From the NCBI RefSeq assembly GCF_014905555.1, contig NZ_BNGS01000006.1, positions 62,001 through 126,000 of the forward strand: a DNA stretch of 64,000 nucleotides. Direction: 5' to 3'. Made by a program: the position numbers and the translations under genes. Position 1 is the first letter of the stretch. Every line of letters begins with the position of its first letter. The notes below the pieces were generated by a model. That model had not been told where the DNA came from. It ran no database searches and saw nothing but the letters and a program-made list of their open reading frames with translations. Origin of the DNA: Streptomyces sp. Y2F8-2. GTDB taxonomy: Bacteria > Actinomycetota > Actinomycetes > Streptomycetales > Streptomycetaceae. This document shows positions 7,872 to 18,983 of this stretch, piece by piece.

Positions 7872-9191
7872 TCAGGCCGCCACCGCCGGAATCACCGCCG
7901 ACACCCGGAACCCACCCGCATCCGTCGGCCCCGACACGAACACCCCACCCAGCGCACCGACCCGCTCCTTCATCCCCAGCAGACCATTGCCCCCACTCGG
8001 CAACCGCGCCGCCACCACCGCACCCGGCTCCGGCGGCGGCTCGTTCTCCACCTGCATCGCGATCTCCGCACTGCGATGCGCCAACCGCACATGCGTCTTC
8101 GCCCCCGCCGCATGCTTGTGGACGTTCGTCAACGCCTCCTGCACCACCCGGTACGCCGTCTGCTCCACCTCCGGCGCATACGACCGCACCTCCCCCTCCA
8201 CCGACAGATCCACCACCATGCCGGCCGCAGCGGACTGCCCGATCAACTCCTCCAACTCCGCGAGGCAGGGACCGTCGCAGGACTCAGGCTCACCCGCCCG
8301 GGACGCCGCAGCGGCAGCCGCCACCCCCACGGCCGCAAGAGACACAGCAGCCCGAGCAGGCCGCGCCACCACCCCGTCCCCGCTCCGCAGCACACCCAGC
8401 ATCTGCCGCAACTCGGTCAGCGCCTGCCGCCCCATGTCCCCGACCAGGGCGGCGTTCTTCACCGCCTTCTCCGGATCCTTCCGCGCCACAGCCTGAAGCG
8501 CCGCCGCATGCACCACCATCAGACTCACCCGATGCGCGACGACGTCATGCATCTCCCGCGCGATCCGCGTCCGCTCCTCGTTCCGCGCCCACTCCGCACG
8601 CTCCTCCGCCCGCTCCGCAAGCAGCACCAGCTCCCGCTCCAGCGAATCCGCCCGCTCCCGCAAGCTCTCCATCAGCCGCCGCCGGGCACCGACGTACAGA
8701 CCGAGAAGCACCGGAGGGGCGGTCATACCAAGAGCGGTCGTGACAGACAGAAACGGGATGAACCCACCAGCGATCGACAGATCCCCCCGAACCATCCCCT
8801 GATGCGCCCGCACATACGTGACGACGAACATCCCCACGAACGACATCCCCGCCAACGCACCGATGATCCGCCGAGGCAACTCCGAAGCCGCAAGGGTGTA
8901 CAACCCGACGAGCCCCATCAGGAACCCCATCTGCGCCGGCGTGACGGCGATGCCCACCAGCACGACAGCAACGGGCCACCGCCGCCGCAACAACAGCGTC
9001 AGCCCCGCGAACAGCCCGAACACCATCCCCACCGGAGCCGGCAACCCGGCATCCCGCGAGAACTGAAGCCCCTCCACCGCACACTCCACGGCGGACACCG
9101 CCGCGAGCCCGATATCGAGCACGGCACTACGCCACCGCACCCACCACCACGGCCCCCCGGCCGCGATGTGCACTTCCCCCGACGTGGTCAT
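7872..9191 (-). CDS. Two-component sensor histidine kinase (NarL-type HisKA_3)
   Basis: 439 residues. The N-terminal half holds about five or six membrane helices (residues 20-185). A helix then leads to the HisKA_3 box EMHDVVAHRVSLMVVHA with the phospho-accepting His, and an HATPase_c domain with QEALTNVHKHA and GGNGLLGMKERV. It should sit in the cytoplasmic membrane and autophosphorylate to drive a LuxR-type response regulator. No regulator gene is next to it, so it is an orphan here. The ATG at 9191 has a GGAG site. It is convergent with the SUKH-3 gene, with one base between stop codons. Confidence 0.88.
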   Translation of the reverse strand: MTTSGEVHIAAGGPWWWVRWRSAVLDIGLAAVSAVECAVEGLQFSRDAGLPAPVGMVFGLFAGLTLLLRRRWPVAVVLVGIAVTPAQMGFLMGLVGLYTLAASELPRRIIGALAGMSFVGMFVVTYVRAHQGMVRGDLSIAGGFIPFLSVTTALGMTAPPVLLGLYVGARRRLMESLRERADSLERELVLLAERAEERAEWARNEERTRIAREMHDVVAHRVSLMVVHAAALQAVARKDPEKAVKNAALVGDMGRQALTELRQMLGVLRSGDGVVARPARAAVSLAAVGVAAAAAASRAGEPESCDGPCLAELEELIGQSAAAGMVVDLSVEGEVRSYAPEVEQTAYRVVQEALTNVHKHAAGAKTHVRLAHRSAEIAMQVENEPPPEPGAVVAARLPSGGNGLLGMKERVGALGGVFVSGPTDAGGFRVSAVIPAVAA

Positions 9192-9358
9192 GGCTCCAGC
9201 CTACGGGCGCCCACCGCGGCTTTTCCGGTGAGTTTCCACGACTGCGCCACACCACACTCCGTAACCGAACAGAAGCGAAACGCCCCGGAATCCCTCGAAC
9301 TGCTGAATCGCACACCGTTCGACCCCGGAAGGACGGATTCCGCCCAGAGGTTATGCCC

Positions 9359-9511
9359 ATGGCACACGCACGGGGCAAGTACGCGGACTTCGAGGGGCTA
9401 CGGGAGCGGGCGGTGGCGCTGCGGCGCGGCGGCGCGGCGGCTACAGCCTCCGGCAGATCCGCGACGAGCTGAAGATCTTCAACAACGACATCCTCAACCA
9501 GCTGGTGAAGG
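9359..9511 (+). pseudogene. Displaced 5' end of the HTH gene (8-bp duplication frameshift)
   Basis: The ATG at 9359 opens MAHARGKYADFEGLRERAVALRRGG, then leaves frame and soon stops. From about 9437 another frame continues the same helix-turn-helix (GGYSLRQIRDELKIFNNDI) into the gene called at 9505. The break coincides with a direct tandem duplication of CGGCGCGG at 9427-9442. Removing one copy restores one continuous protein. It is either a slippage mutation or an assembly error. Confidence 0.6.
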
Positions 9512-10224
9512 GAGAGCCGCCCCCGGAATGGACGAAGCGCCCCCGCGCCAAGGACGACCTGAGGGCGAGGGCACGCGAGCTACGGCTCCAGGGCTGGACG
9601 TACGACCAGATCGAGGCGGAGCTGGGGTGCTCCCGGAGCTCGGTGTCGCTTTGGGTGCGGGATCTGCCGAGGCCGGAGCGCAAACGCAGCCGCGAAGAGG
9701 CTGCCGAGATCGCGCGGCGCGGTTGGGAGGCGAAGCTCCGCATCCGCGACGAGGAACGACAGCGAACCAAGGATGCGGCCAAGCAGGCGATCGGCAGTCT
9801 GTCGGCCCGAGAGCTGTTCCTGGTGGGTGTGAGCCTCTATTGGGCCGAGGGCGGCAAGGACAAGCCGTACGACCGCCGCGAGCAAGTCACCTTTGTGAAC
9901 AGCGATCCGGGGATGATCAAGGTCTTCCTCACCTGGCTCGACCTGCTCGGAGTCGAGCGCGAGCGCCTGCGGTACACCGTGATGATCCACGAAAGCGCCG
10001 ACGTCCCAGGCGCCGAACAGTACTGGGCCGATCTCGTCGGCGCTGATCGCTCGGCCTTCAACAAGACGACCCTCAAGAAGCACAACCCCAAGACGGTTCG
10101 CAAGAACGTCGGCGAGGCCTACCGAGGCTGCCTCGTGATCAAAGTCCTGAAGGGAGCAGAGTTGTACCGTCGCATCGAGGGCTCTTGGTACGGCATAGTG
10201 TTGGGAGCCGACTCGGCGATCTAA
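9505..10224 (+). CDS. HTH protein with LAGLIDADG-like C-terminal region, 5' end frameshifted
   Basis: 239 residues from the first in-frame GTG, but the natural start is probably the ATG at 9359 (see the displaced 5' end). Residues 20-55 form a helix-turn-helix (LRARARELRLQGWTYDQIEA, GCSRSSVSLWVRDLP); a first HTH lies upstream of this start. The C-terminal half (ELFLVGVSLYWAEGGK, VTFVNSDPGMIKVFLTWL, GVERERLRYTVMIHE) faintly resembles the LAGLIDADG fold of homing endonucleases and WhiA; this is inference. The family is recurrent in actinobacteria with no function I can name. It ends 27 nt before tRNA-Gln. Confidence 0.6.
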   Translation: MKGEPPPEWTKRPRAKDDLRARARELRLQGWTYDQIEAELGCSRSSVSLWVRDLPRPERKRSREEAAEIARRGWEAKLRIRDEERQRTKDAAKQAIGSLSARELFLVGVSLYWAEGGKDKPYDRREQVTFVNSDPGMIKVFLTWLDLLGVERERLRYTVMIHESADVPGAEQYWADLVGADRSAFNKTTLKKHNPKTVRKNVGEAYRGCLVIKVLKGAELYRRIEGSWYGIVLGADSAI

Positions 10225-10251
10225 CCGAATGTCCGGTTTAGTCGAGTTTGA

Positions 10252-10324
10252 TCCCCCATGGTGTAATCAGGCAGCACTGAGGGTTTTGGTCCCTTAAGTT
10301 CAGGTTCAAATCCTGATGGGGGAG
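10252..10324 (+). tRNA. tRNA-Gln (anticodon TTG)
   Basis: A 73-nt cloverleaf: acceptor TCCCCCA/TGGGGGA with discriminator G, D arm with AATCAGGCAG loop, anticodon stem GAGGG/CCCTT with loop TTTTGGT, and T stem TCAGG/CCTGA with loop TTCAAAT. Loop positions 34-36 read TTG (10286-10288), so it decodes the rare CAA codon. CCA is not encoded. It stands alone between the frameshifted HTH gene and glmU. Confidence 0.93.
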
Positions 10325-10334
10325 CTGCTCGCAC

Positions 10335-10365
10335 GCGGGCCCTGACTGACCCAGTCAGGGCCCGC
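10335..10365 (+). terminator. Terminator hairpin after tRNA-Gln
   Basis: A perfect 13-bp inverted repeat (10335-10347 with 10353-10365, loop GACCC) begins 11 nt after the tRNA. There is no U-run, as is usual for streptomycete terminators. Confidence 0.75.
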
Positions 10366-10439
10366 TCGCATGTCCCCCGAGAAACGCCCCGGTATCCTGC
10401 GGGTGTCCACCCCACCCCTTGAAGCCGAAGGGCATCCCC

Positions 10440-11885
10440 GTGAGCGCCAACCGCCCGGCCGCAGTCGTTGTTCTTGCAGCGGGTGAGGGCACCCGTATGA
10501 AGTCGGCCACACCCAAGGTTCTGCACGACATCTGTGGTCGTTCCCTCGTCGGGCATGTGCTCGCCTCCGCGCGCGAGTTGAAGCCCGAGAATCTCGTCGT
10601 CGTCGTGGGCCATGCCCGTGAGCAGGTCACCGCGCACCTGGCCGAGATCGACCCGGATGTCCGCACGGCCGTGCAGGCCGAGCAGAACGGCACGGGGCAT
10701 GCCGTGCGGATGGCTCTGGAGGAGCTGGGCGGGTCCGTCGAGGGGACCGTGGTGGTCGTGTGCGGGGACACTCCGCTGCTGACCGGTGAGACGCTGCGGC
10801 GGCTCGCCGCGACCCACGGTGAGGACGGCAACGCCGTCACGGTGCTGACGGCCGAGGTCCCGGACGCCACGGGTTACGGCCGGATCGTGCGGGACGACTC
10901 GGGTGCCGTCACCGCGATCGTCGAGCACAAGGACGCGACTGACGCGCAGCGGGCGATTCGTGAGATCAACTCGGGTGTGTTCGCTTTCGACGGCCGGTTG
11001 CTGGCCGAGGCGCTGAAGCAGGTGCGGACGGACAACAGTCAGGGTGAGGAGTACCTGACGGATGTGCTGGGGATCCTGCGGGAGGCCGGGCACCGGGTGG
11101 GGGCGTCCGTCGCCGCCGATCACCGTGAGATCGCCGGCATCAACAACCGCGTGCAACTCTCGGAGGCGCGCCGCATCCTCAATGACCGGTTGCTGACGGC
11201 CGCGATGCTGTCGGGTGTGACCGTGGTGGATCCGGCGACGACCTGGGTCGATGTCACTGTGACGTTCGGGCAGGACGCCGTGGTGCATCCGGGGACGCAG
11301 CTTCTGGGTTCGACGCACGTCGGTGAGGGTGCCGAGGTGGGTCCGAATGCGCGGTTGAAGGACACGGAGGTCGGTGCGGGGGCGCGGGTCGTCAACGCGG
11401 TGTCGGACGGTGCGGTGGTCGGGCCGCAGGCGTCGGTCGGTCCGTATGCGTATCTGCGTCCGGGTACGCGTCTTGGGCTGAAGTCCAAGGTCGGTACGTA
11501 CGTGGAGACGAAGAACGCGTCGATCGGTGAGGGTACGAAGGTCCCGCATCTGTCGTACGTCGGTGATGCGACGATCGGTGAGTACACGAACATCGGTGCC
11601 GCGAGTGTCTTTGTGAACTATGACGGACAGGACAAGCACCACACCACGGTGGGGTCGCATTGCCGTACCGGTTCGGACAACATGTTTGTGGCTCCTGTCA
11701 CGATCGGGGACGGCGCGTACACCGCGGCGGGTTCTGTGATCACGAAGGATGTGCCGCCCGGTTCGCTGGCTGTGGCCCGTGGTCAGCAGCGGAATATCGA
11801 GGGTTGGGTGGCTCGTAAGCGTCCGGGGAGTGCGGCTGCGAAGGCGGCTGAGGCGGCTTCCCGGGAGTCGGATGGCGAGGGCTGA
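10440..11885 (+). CDS. glmU: Bifunctional GlmU: GlcNAc-1-P uridyltransferase / GlcN-1-P acetyltransferase
   Basis: 481 residues, usual length. The N-terminal pyrophosphorylase domain begins AVVVLAAGEGTRMKSATPKV (nucleotide loop) and contains EQNGTGHAVR and CGDTPLL. From about residue 255 a left-handed parallel beta-helix of hexapeptide repeats runs to the C-terminus, with the acetyltransferase-site segment YVETKNASIGEGTKVPHLSY. It makes UDP-GlcNAc for peptidoglycan in the cytoplasm. The GTG at 10440 (SANRPAAVV) is preferred over a TTG seven codons earlier. prs follows after 146 nt. Confidence 0.96.
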   Translation: MSANRPAAVVVLAAGEGTRMKSATPKVLHDICGRSLVGHVLASARELKPENLVVVVGHAREQVTAHLAEIDPDVRTAVQAEQNGTGHAVRMALEELGGSVEGTVVVVCGDTPLLTGETLRRLAATHGEDGNAVTVLTAEVPDATGYGRIVRDDSGAVTAIVEHKDATDAQRAIREINSGVFAFDGRLLAEALKQVRTDNSQGEEYLTDVLGILREAGHRVGASVAADHREIAGINNRVQLSEARRILNDRLLTAAMLSGVTVVDPATTWVDVTVTFGQDAVVHPGTQLLGSTHVGEGAEVGPNARLKDTEVGAGARVVNAVSDGAVVGPQASVGPYAYLRPGTRLGLKSKVGTYVETKNASIGEGTKVPHLSYVGDATIGEYTNIGAASVFVNYDGQDKHHTTVGSHCRTGSDNMFVAPVTIGDGAYTAAGSVITKDVPPGSLAVARGQQRNIEGWVARKRPGSAAAKAAEAASRESDGEG

Positions 11886-12031
11886 CCGGAATCAGGTGCG
11901 TCTGTGACGGCGTACCGTGATAAGTGCACACCCGCACCCCACCAGCTGAGACGGTCGTCCGTTTCCAGCCGTTGTGGCTGTGGCGGCCTCTGGATGCCCA
12001 GCTGAGTTATGACCTCTGAGGAGACAGTGTC

Positions 12032-13012
12032 GTGACCGGGATCAAGACGACCGGCCTGAAGAAGTTGATGTTCTTCTCCGGCCGCGCCCACCCCGAGCTT
12101 GCCGAGGAGGTCGCCCAGCAGCTGGGTGTCGGGGTCGTCCCGACGAAGGCCTTCGATTTCGCGAACGGTGAGATCTATGTGCGGTATCAGGAGTCGGCGC
12201 GGGGTGCCGACTGCTTCCTGATCCAGAGCCATACGGCTCCGATCAACAAGTGGATCATGGAGCAGTTGATCATGATCGACGCGTTGAAGCGTGCGTCGGC
12301 GCGTTCCATCACCGTGATCGTGCCGTTCTACGGTTACGCGCGGCAGGACAAGAAGCACCGGGGACGTGAACCGATTTCGGCGCGTCTGATCGCTGATCTG
12401 ATGAAGACGGCGGGTGCGGACCGGATTCTGACGGTGGACCTGCACACGGATCAGATCCAGGGTTTCTTCGACGGTCCGGTGGATCACCTGTTCGCGTTGC
12501 CGCTGCTGGCGGACTACGTGGGCGGGAAGGTGGACCGGGACAAGCTGACCGTGGTGTCGCCGGACGCCGGCCGGGTGCGGGTGGCGGACCGGTGGTGTGA
12601 CCGGCTGGGTGCGCCTCTCGCGATCGTGCACAAGCGGCGGGACAAGGATGTCGCGAACCAGGTGACGGTGCACGAGGTCGTGGGTGAGGTCGAGGGCCGG
12701 GTGTGTGTCCTGGTCGATGACATGATCGACACGGGTGGCACGATCTGTGCGGCGGCGGACGCGTTGTTCGCGCACGGTGCGGAGGATGTCATCGTGACGG
12801 CGACGCATGGTGTGCTGTCGGGTCCTGCGGCGGATCGTCTGAAGAACTCGCGGGTGAGTGAGTTCGTCTTCACGGACACGCTGCCGACGCCGGGTGAGCT
12901 GGGCCGGGATCTGGACAAGATCACGGTGTTGTCGATCGCTCCGACGATCGCGAGTGCGGTGCGTGAGGTGTTCGAGGACGGTTCGGTGACGAGCCTGTTC
13001 GACGAGCAGTAG
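12032..13012 (+). CDS. prs: Ribose-phosphate pyrophosphokinase (PRPP synthetase)
   Basis: 326 residues. Family motifs are clear: FANGEIYVRY, the ATP-binding YGYARQDKKHRGREPISARL, TVDLHTDQIQGFF, and the PRPP-binding loop VLVDDMIDTGGT. It converts ribose-5-phosphate and ATP to PRPP for nucleotide, His and Trp synthesis. The GTG start has GAGGAG about 9 nt upstream. glmU-prs-rplY-pth is a common actinobacterial order. Confidence 0.97.
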   Translation: MTGIKTTGLKKLMFFSGRAHPELAEEVAQQLGVGVVPTKAFDFANGEIYVRYQESARGADCFLIQSHTAPINKWIMEQLIMIDALKRASARSITVIVPFYGYARQDKKHRGREPISARLIADLMKTAGADRILTVDLHTDQIQGFFDGPVDHLFALPLLADYVGGKVDRDKLTVVSPDAGRVRVADRWCDRLGAPLAIVHKRRDKDVANQVTVHEVVGEVEGRVCVLVDDMIDTGGTICAAADALFAHGAEDVIVTATHGVLSGPAADRLKNSRVSEFVFTDTLPTPGELGRDLDKITVLSIAPTIASAVREVFEDGSVTSLFDEQ

Positions 13013-13054
13013 TACCGGTGGTGCCTACCGGCCCTGGAGCTGGTGGTGATCGTT

Positions 13055-13122
13055 TTGGGTGCGGCCTCCTTGTGCGAGTAAACTGCTGCAGTTGCTCGGC
13101 GAGGGAGGCCGCACTCGTTTTT
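13055..13122 (+). terminator. prs terminator overlapping a candidate rplY promoter
   Basis: Arms GTGCGGCCTCC (13059-13069) and GGAGGCCGCAC (13104-13114) form an 11-bp stem around a 34-nt loop that holds AACTGC-T-GCAGTT. TCGTTTTT follows. A possible promoter (TTGGGT at 13055, TAAACT at 13078, 17-bp spacer) lies within the element, so rplY could start inside the loop with a leader of about 130 nt. Confidence 0.5.
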
Positions 13123-13222
13123 CGGATGCGGCGGTCCGTTATCGACGCGCTCTTCGTAGCAGGCCGTTCGTGGCCGGGTGACCCCGACCGTTTGTCCTAC
13201 GTTCTACTACGAGGAGTGAGAG

Positions 13223-13819
13223 ATGTCCGAGGTGAAGATCGCCGCTGAGACGCGCACCGAGTTCGGCAAGGGTGCCGCGCGTCGTATCCGCCGTGCCAGC
13301 AAGGTTCCGGGTGTGCTGTACGGGCACGGTTCCGACCCGCTGCACCTGACGTTCCCGGGTCACGACCTGCTGCTGGCGCTGCGTACGCCGAACGTCCTGA
13401 TCGCGCTGGACATCGACGGCAAGTCCAACGAGCTGGCGATCCCGAAGTCCGTGCAGCGTGACCCGATCAAGGGCTTCCTGGAGCACGTGGACCTGCTGCT
13501 GGTGAAGCGCGGCGAGAAGGTCACGGTCGAGATTCCGGTGCACGCCGAGGGTGAGCTGGCTCCGGGTGGCAACCTGCTGGAGCACGTGCTGAACGCGCTG
13601 CCGGTCGAGGCGGAGGCCACGCACATCCCCGAGGCGCTGACCGTTTCGGTCGAGGGCCTGGAGGCCGGCGCGTCGGTGCTCGCGAAGGACGTCGCGCTGC
13701 CGAGCGGTGTGACGCTGGCTGTGGACGAGGACGCGGTGGTCCTGCAGGTGCTGGCCGCGCAGGCCGAGGAGGCCGTTGAGGGCGAGGCCGAGGGCGAAGA
13801 GGCCGCTGCCGAGGCCTGA
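13223..13819 (+). CDS. rplY: 50S ribosomal protein L25 (CTC family)
   Basis: 198 residues, the long TL5/CTC form. The N-terminal 5S-rRNA-binding L25 domain (AETRTEFGKGAARRIRRASKVPGVLYGHG) is followed by a beta-rich C-terminal domain (EVTIEIPVHAEGELAPGG-like) and an acidic Glu/Ala tail. It binds 5S rRNA in the large subunit. The ATG at 13223 has a GAGGAGTGAG ribosome site. Confidence 0.96.
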   Translation: MSEVKIAAETRTEFGKGAARRIRRASKVPGVLYGHGSDPLHLTFPGHDLLLALRTPNVLIALDIDGKSNELAIPKSVQRDPIKGFLEHVDLLLVKRGEKVTVEIPVHAEGELAPGGNLLEHVLNALPVEAEATHIPEALTVSVEGLEAGASVLAKDVALPSGVTLAVDEDAVVLQVLAAQAEEAVEGEAEGEEAAAEA

Positions 13820-13894
13820 TCCCTCACCGACACCGTTTCGTCAGCCGCTGCTCCTTCGGGAGTGGCGGCTGGCGCGTATCGAGGAGACGTGGAC

Positions 13895-14491
13895 GTGACG
13901 ACCGATCCAGGCGCGCCCTGGCTCATCGTGGGGCTCGGTAATCCGGGGCCCGAGTACGCCATGAACCGGCACAACGTGGGGTTCATGGTGGTGGATCTGC
14001 TGGCGGGGCGGGTCGGGGGGAAGTTCAAGCGGGCGGGGAAGGCTCAGGCGCAGGTGGTGGAGGGGCGGATCGGGCCGCCTGGTCCGGGGAGCCGTCGGGT
14101 GGTCCTGGTGAAGCCGATGTCGTACATGAACCTGTCGGGTGGCCCGGTGAACGCGCTGCGGGATTTCTACAAGGTGCCGGTGGGGAATGTCGTCGCGGTG
14201 CATGACGAGCTGGACATCGATTACGGGACGCTGCGGTTGAAGCTCGGTGGTGGCGACAACGGTCACAACGGGTTGAAGTCGATCACGAAGGCGTTGGGGT
14301 CGGACTATCACCGGGCGCGGTTCGGGATCGGGCGTCCGCCGGGGCGTATGCCGGTGGCGGACTTCGTGTTGAAGGATTTCTCCTCGGCGGAGCGCAAGGA
14401 GCTGGACTACTTCGTCGACCGGGCGGCGGATGCGGTGGAGTGTCTGGTGATCGACGGGCTGGAGCGGGCGCAGGGTACGTACAACTCGTGA
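13895..14491 (+). CDS. pth: Peptidyl-tRNA hydrolase
   Basis: 198 residues. It has the signature WLIVGLGNPGPEYAMNRHNVGFM with the catalytic His of NRHNVGF, KPMSYMNLSG, HDELDIDYG and GGDNGHNGLKSI. It recycles peptidyl-tRNA released from stalled ribosomes. The GTG at 13895 is chosen because GAGGAG (13881-13886) is 8 nt upstream; GTGs at 13862 and 13889 are badly spaced. It lies 75 nt after rplY and is probably co-transcribed. Confidence 0.95.
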   Translation: MTTDPGAPWLIVGLGNPGPEYAMNRHNVGFMVVDLLAGRVGGKFKRAGKAQAQVVEGRIGPPGPGSRRVVLVKPMSYMNLSGGPVNALRDFYKVPVGNVVAVHDELDIDYGTLRLKLGGGDNGHNGLKSITKALGSDYHRARFGIGRPPGRMPVADFVLKDFSSAERKELDYFVDRAADAVECLVIDGLERAQGTYNS

Positions 14492-14533
14492 GGTGTCGCC
14501 CTGCGGGGTTGACCGGGTGTGCGGGGATGTCCC

Positions 14534-15037
14534 ATGATCCCCGCCATGTCTGCCACCGCCGCCCGTTCTCGTCGGGCCTCGTCCGCTGCGCTCCGCTCGG
14601 TGCGGGTGGTGGTGATGGGGGCGGTCGCCGCGCTGATTCTGGTCGGTGGGGTGTGGGGGTCGTGGGGGACGGCTCAGCTTGTGATGCTGACCAAGGGTCG
14701 TGAGCGCGGCACGGTCGAGGTGACGCGGTGTGGGGCGGATGCGTGCAGTGGTCCGTTCAGGCCGGTGTCGGCGGGGGCGACGGCGCGTGGGCGTGTGACG
14801 ATCGAGCAGACGGTGGCGGTGCGGCGGGGGCGGACGTATGCCGTGGTGGTGAAGCCGGGCACGGACGATGTGGTGCGTTCGGGTCCGGCGGGGGTGCTGT
14901 ATGCGTGGCTTCCGCTGGCCGGGGCGTTGTTGATGGCGTCGGTGGTGGTGGCGGGCGGGCTGCGGCTGAGGCGGACGGGGTGGGTGCTGGCGGGGTCGGG
15001 AGTGGCGCTGCTGACGGCTGCTTTTGTGGCGTTGTGA
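14534..15037 (+). CDS. Small membrane protein, unknown function
   Basis: About 167 residues. One membrane helix lies near residues 20-45 (VVVMGAVAALILVGGVWG), then an extracytoplasmic stretch with one Cys pair (RCGADACSG), then two C-terminal helices (YAWLPLAGALLMASVVVAGG and WVLAGSGVALLTAAFVAL). I do not recognise a family; it resembles DUF-type streptomycete membrane proteins. The start is uncertain: ATG at 14534 or 14546. It follows pth by 42 nt on the same strand. Confidence 0.55.
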   Translation: MIPAMSATAARSRRASSAALRSVRVVVMGAVAALILVGGVWGSWGTAQLVMLTKGRERGTVEVTRCGADACSGPFRPVSAGATARGRVTIEQTVAVRRGRTYAVVVKPGTDDVVRSGPAGVLYAWLPLAGALLMASVVVAGGLRLRRTGWVLAGSGVALLTAAFVAL

Positions 15038-15170
15038 CTGCTGTCGTCTGAGCTGGCGTTTGTGATTGAAGTGGCTGTTGTCTCTTCGTGATTGACGTGT
15101 GGTGTTCGTGCGCCGGATGCTGAGCTGCCCCCTCCACGTCTTCCGTTCGTTTCTCGAAGATGGACTGCCC

Positions 15171-15872
15171 ATGCGTACCCTCATGCGCGCCGGTGCTTTT
15201 GTCGCCGTCGCCTCAGCAGCGTTGCTGACCGCTCCGTCCGCCCATGCCTCGGCTCGGGGCGACAACGGCGACGTCAAGATCCACAAGTCCGCCACGGACG
15301 AGTACGACCAGCGGAACGAGCCGCATGTGTGCTCGTTCTACCTGGATGGCTTCAACTTCGATGGCCGGCAGCAGGTGGACTGGCACATCGAGGCGTGGGC
15401 CCCGACCGCCGCCACCAAGGGTGAGACCGTGAAGAGCGGTGCGATCACCTTGGACGCCGACGGCCATGGCCGTACGGCCGACATGACGCTGCCCGACGGG
15501 CACTACAAGCTGTTCTGGAACTTCGACGGCGAGAAGGGTGCGGCCAAGCACAAGGTGTTCTGGACGGAGTGCGAGAGCTCCGGCGGGGGCGGTACGACGC
15601 CGTCCGGCTCGGCCTCGGCCTCCGTGTCGGCGTCCGCGTCCGCCTCCCCGTCGGGCTCGGCCGGGGCGAGCGCCTCGCCGGGTTCGTCGTCCGGTGCGGG
15701 CGCGGTCCCCTCGGCCTCGGTGTCCGCGTCGCCCTCGGCGCAGGGTGGCGGCGGTGACCTGGCCGAGACGGGCAGTGGTGCTCCGGTGGGGCTGTTGTCC
15801 GGTGCGGCGGCGGCGCTGGTGGCCGCCGGTGGTGGTCTGGTGCTGTGGCGCCGCAGGGGCGCCCGGGGCTGA
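15171..15872 (+). CDS. LAETG-anchored cell-wall protein (class E sortase substrate)
   Basis: 233 residues. A Sec signal peptide at residues 1-28 (MRTLMRAGAFVAVASAALL, cleaved near AHASA) is followed by a soluble domain with two cysteines (HVCSFYLDGFNF, WTECES). A Ser/Ala/Gly-rich spacer comes next, then LAETG, a hydrophobic helix and a WRRRGARG tail. LAxTG is the motif of Streptomyces class E sortases, so the protein should be covalently linked to peptidoglycan. The ligand or function of the folded domain is unknown. No sortase gene is adjacent. Confidence 0.8.
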   Translation: MRTLMRAGAFVAVASAALLTAPSAHASARGDNGDVKIHKSATDEYDQRNEPHVCSFYLDGFNFDGRQQVDWHIEAWAPTAATKGETVKSGAITLDADGHGRTADMTLPDGHYKLFWNFDGEKGAAKHKVFWTECESSGGGGTTPSGSASASVSASASASPSGSAGASASPGSSSGAGAVPSASVSASPSAQGGGGDLAETGSGAPVGLLSGAAAALVAAGGGLVLWRRRGARG

Positions 15873-15890
15873 CGTCCGCGGGATGTGACG

Positions 15891-15923
15891 GTGCCCCCGA
15901 GCCTGGTACGGGCTCGGGGGCAC
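15891..15923. terminator. Bidirectional terminator between the LAETG gene and ppc
   Basis: A perfect 13-bp stem (GTGCCCCCGAGCC at 15891-15903 with its complement at 15911-15923) around a 7-nt loop lies between two convergent genes. Confidence 0.8.
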
Positions 15924-15942
15924 TGTCGTGTCCGGGGCGGTG

Positions 15943-18675
<2,733 letters not shown>

Positions 18676-18874
18676 AGGTGCGGCTCCTTGCAGTGTTGAA
18701 GCTCGTCTGGGAGGGGACCCGGATGGGTGCCGTGCGCGGCGGGTGCCGCATACGGTCCGGGCATCCGGGAAGAATTCAGAGCGGACCGCGCTGTCCGACC
18801 GACTCCAAGGATAGGTGGCTATGCGGACGCGCTGGCTTTCGGGCTCTTGCCGCCGGGCGACGCACTGCCATACT

Positions 18875-18901
18875 TACGACGCCGTAGGTTACGGAACCGT
18901 A
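18875..18901. promoter_or_regulatory. Candidate TetR operator upstream of the desaturase operon
   Basis: The palindrome TACGG-AA-CCGTA (18890-18901) is preceded by the related TACGACGCCGTA (18875-18886), giving two sites 15 bp apart. They lie about 85 bp before the desaturase start. The TetR gene downstream in the same operon is the natural candidate binder. The rest of the 18676-18983 gap shows nothing else I can name. Confidence 0.45.
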
Positions 18902-18983
18902 GGTGTCCCGTCAGGTGGCGGGAGCACGTTGGGTGCCGTATCCGGGCATTTGTCTTGACCCTCGACCCCACAGGGGACGCCCC

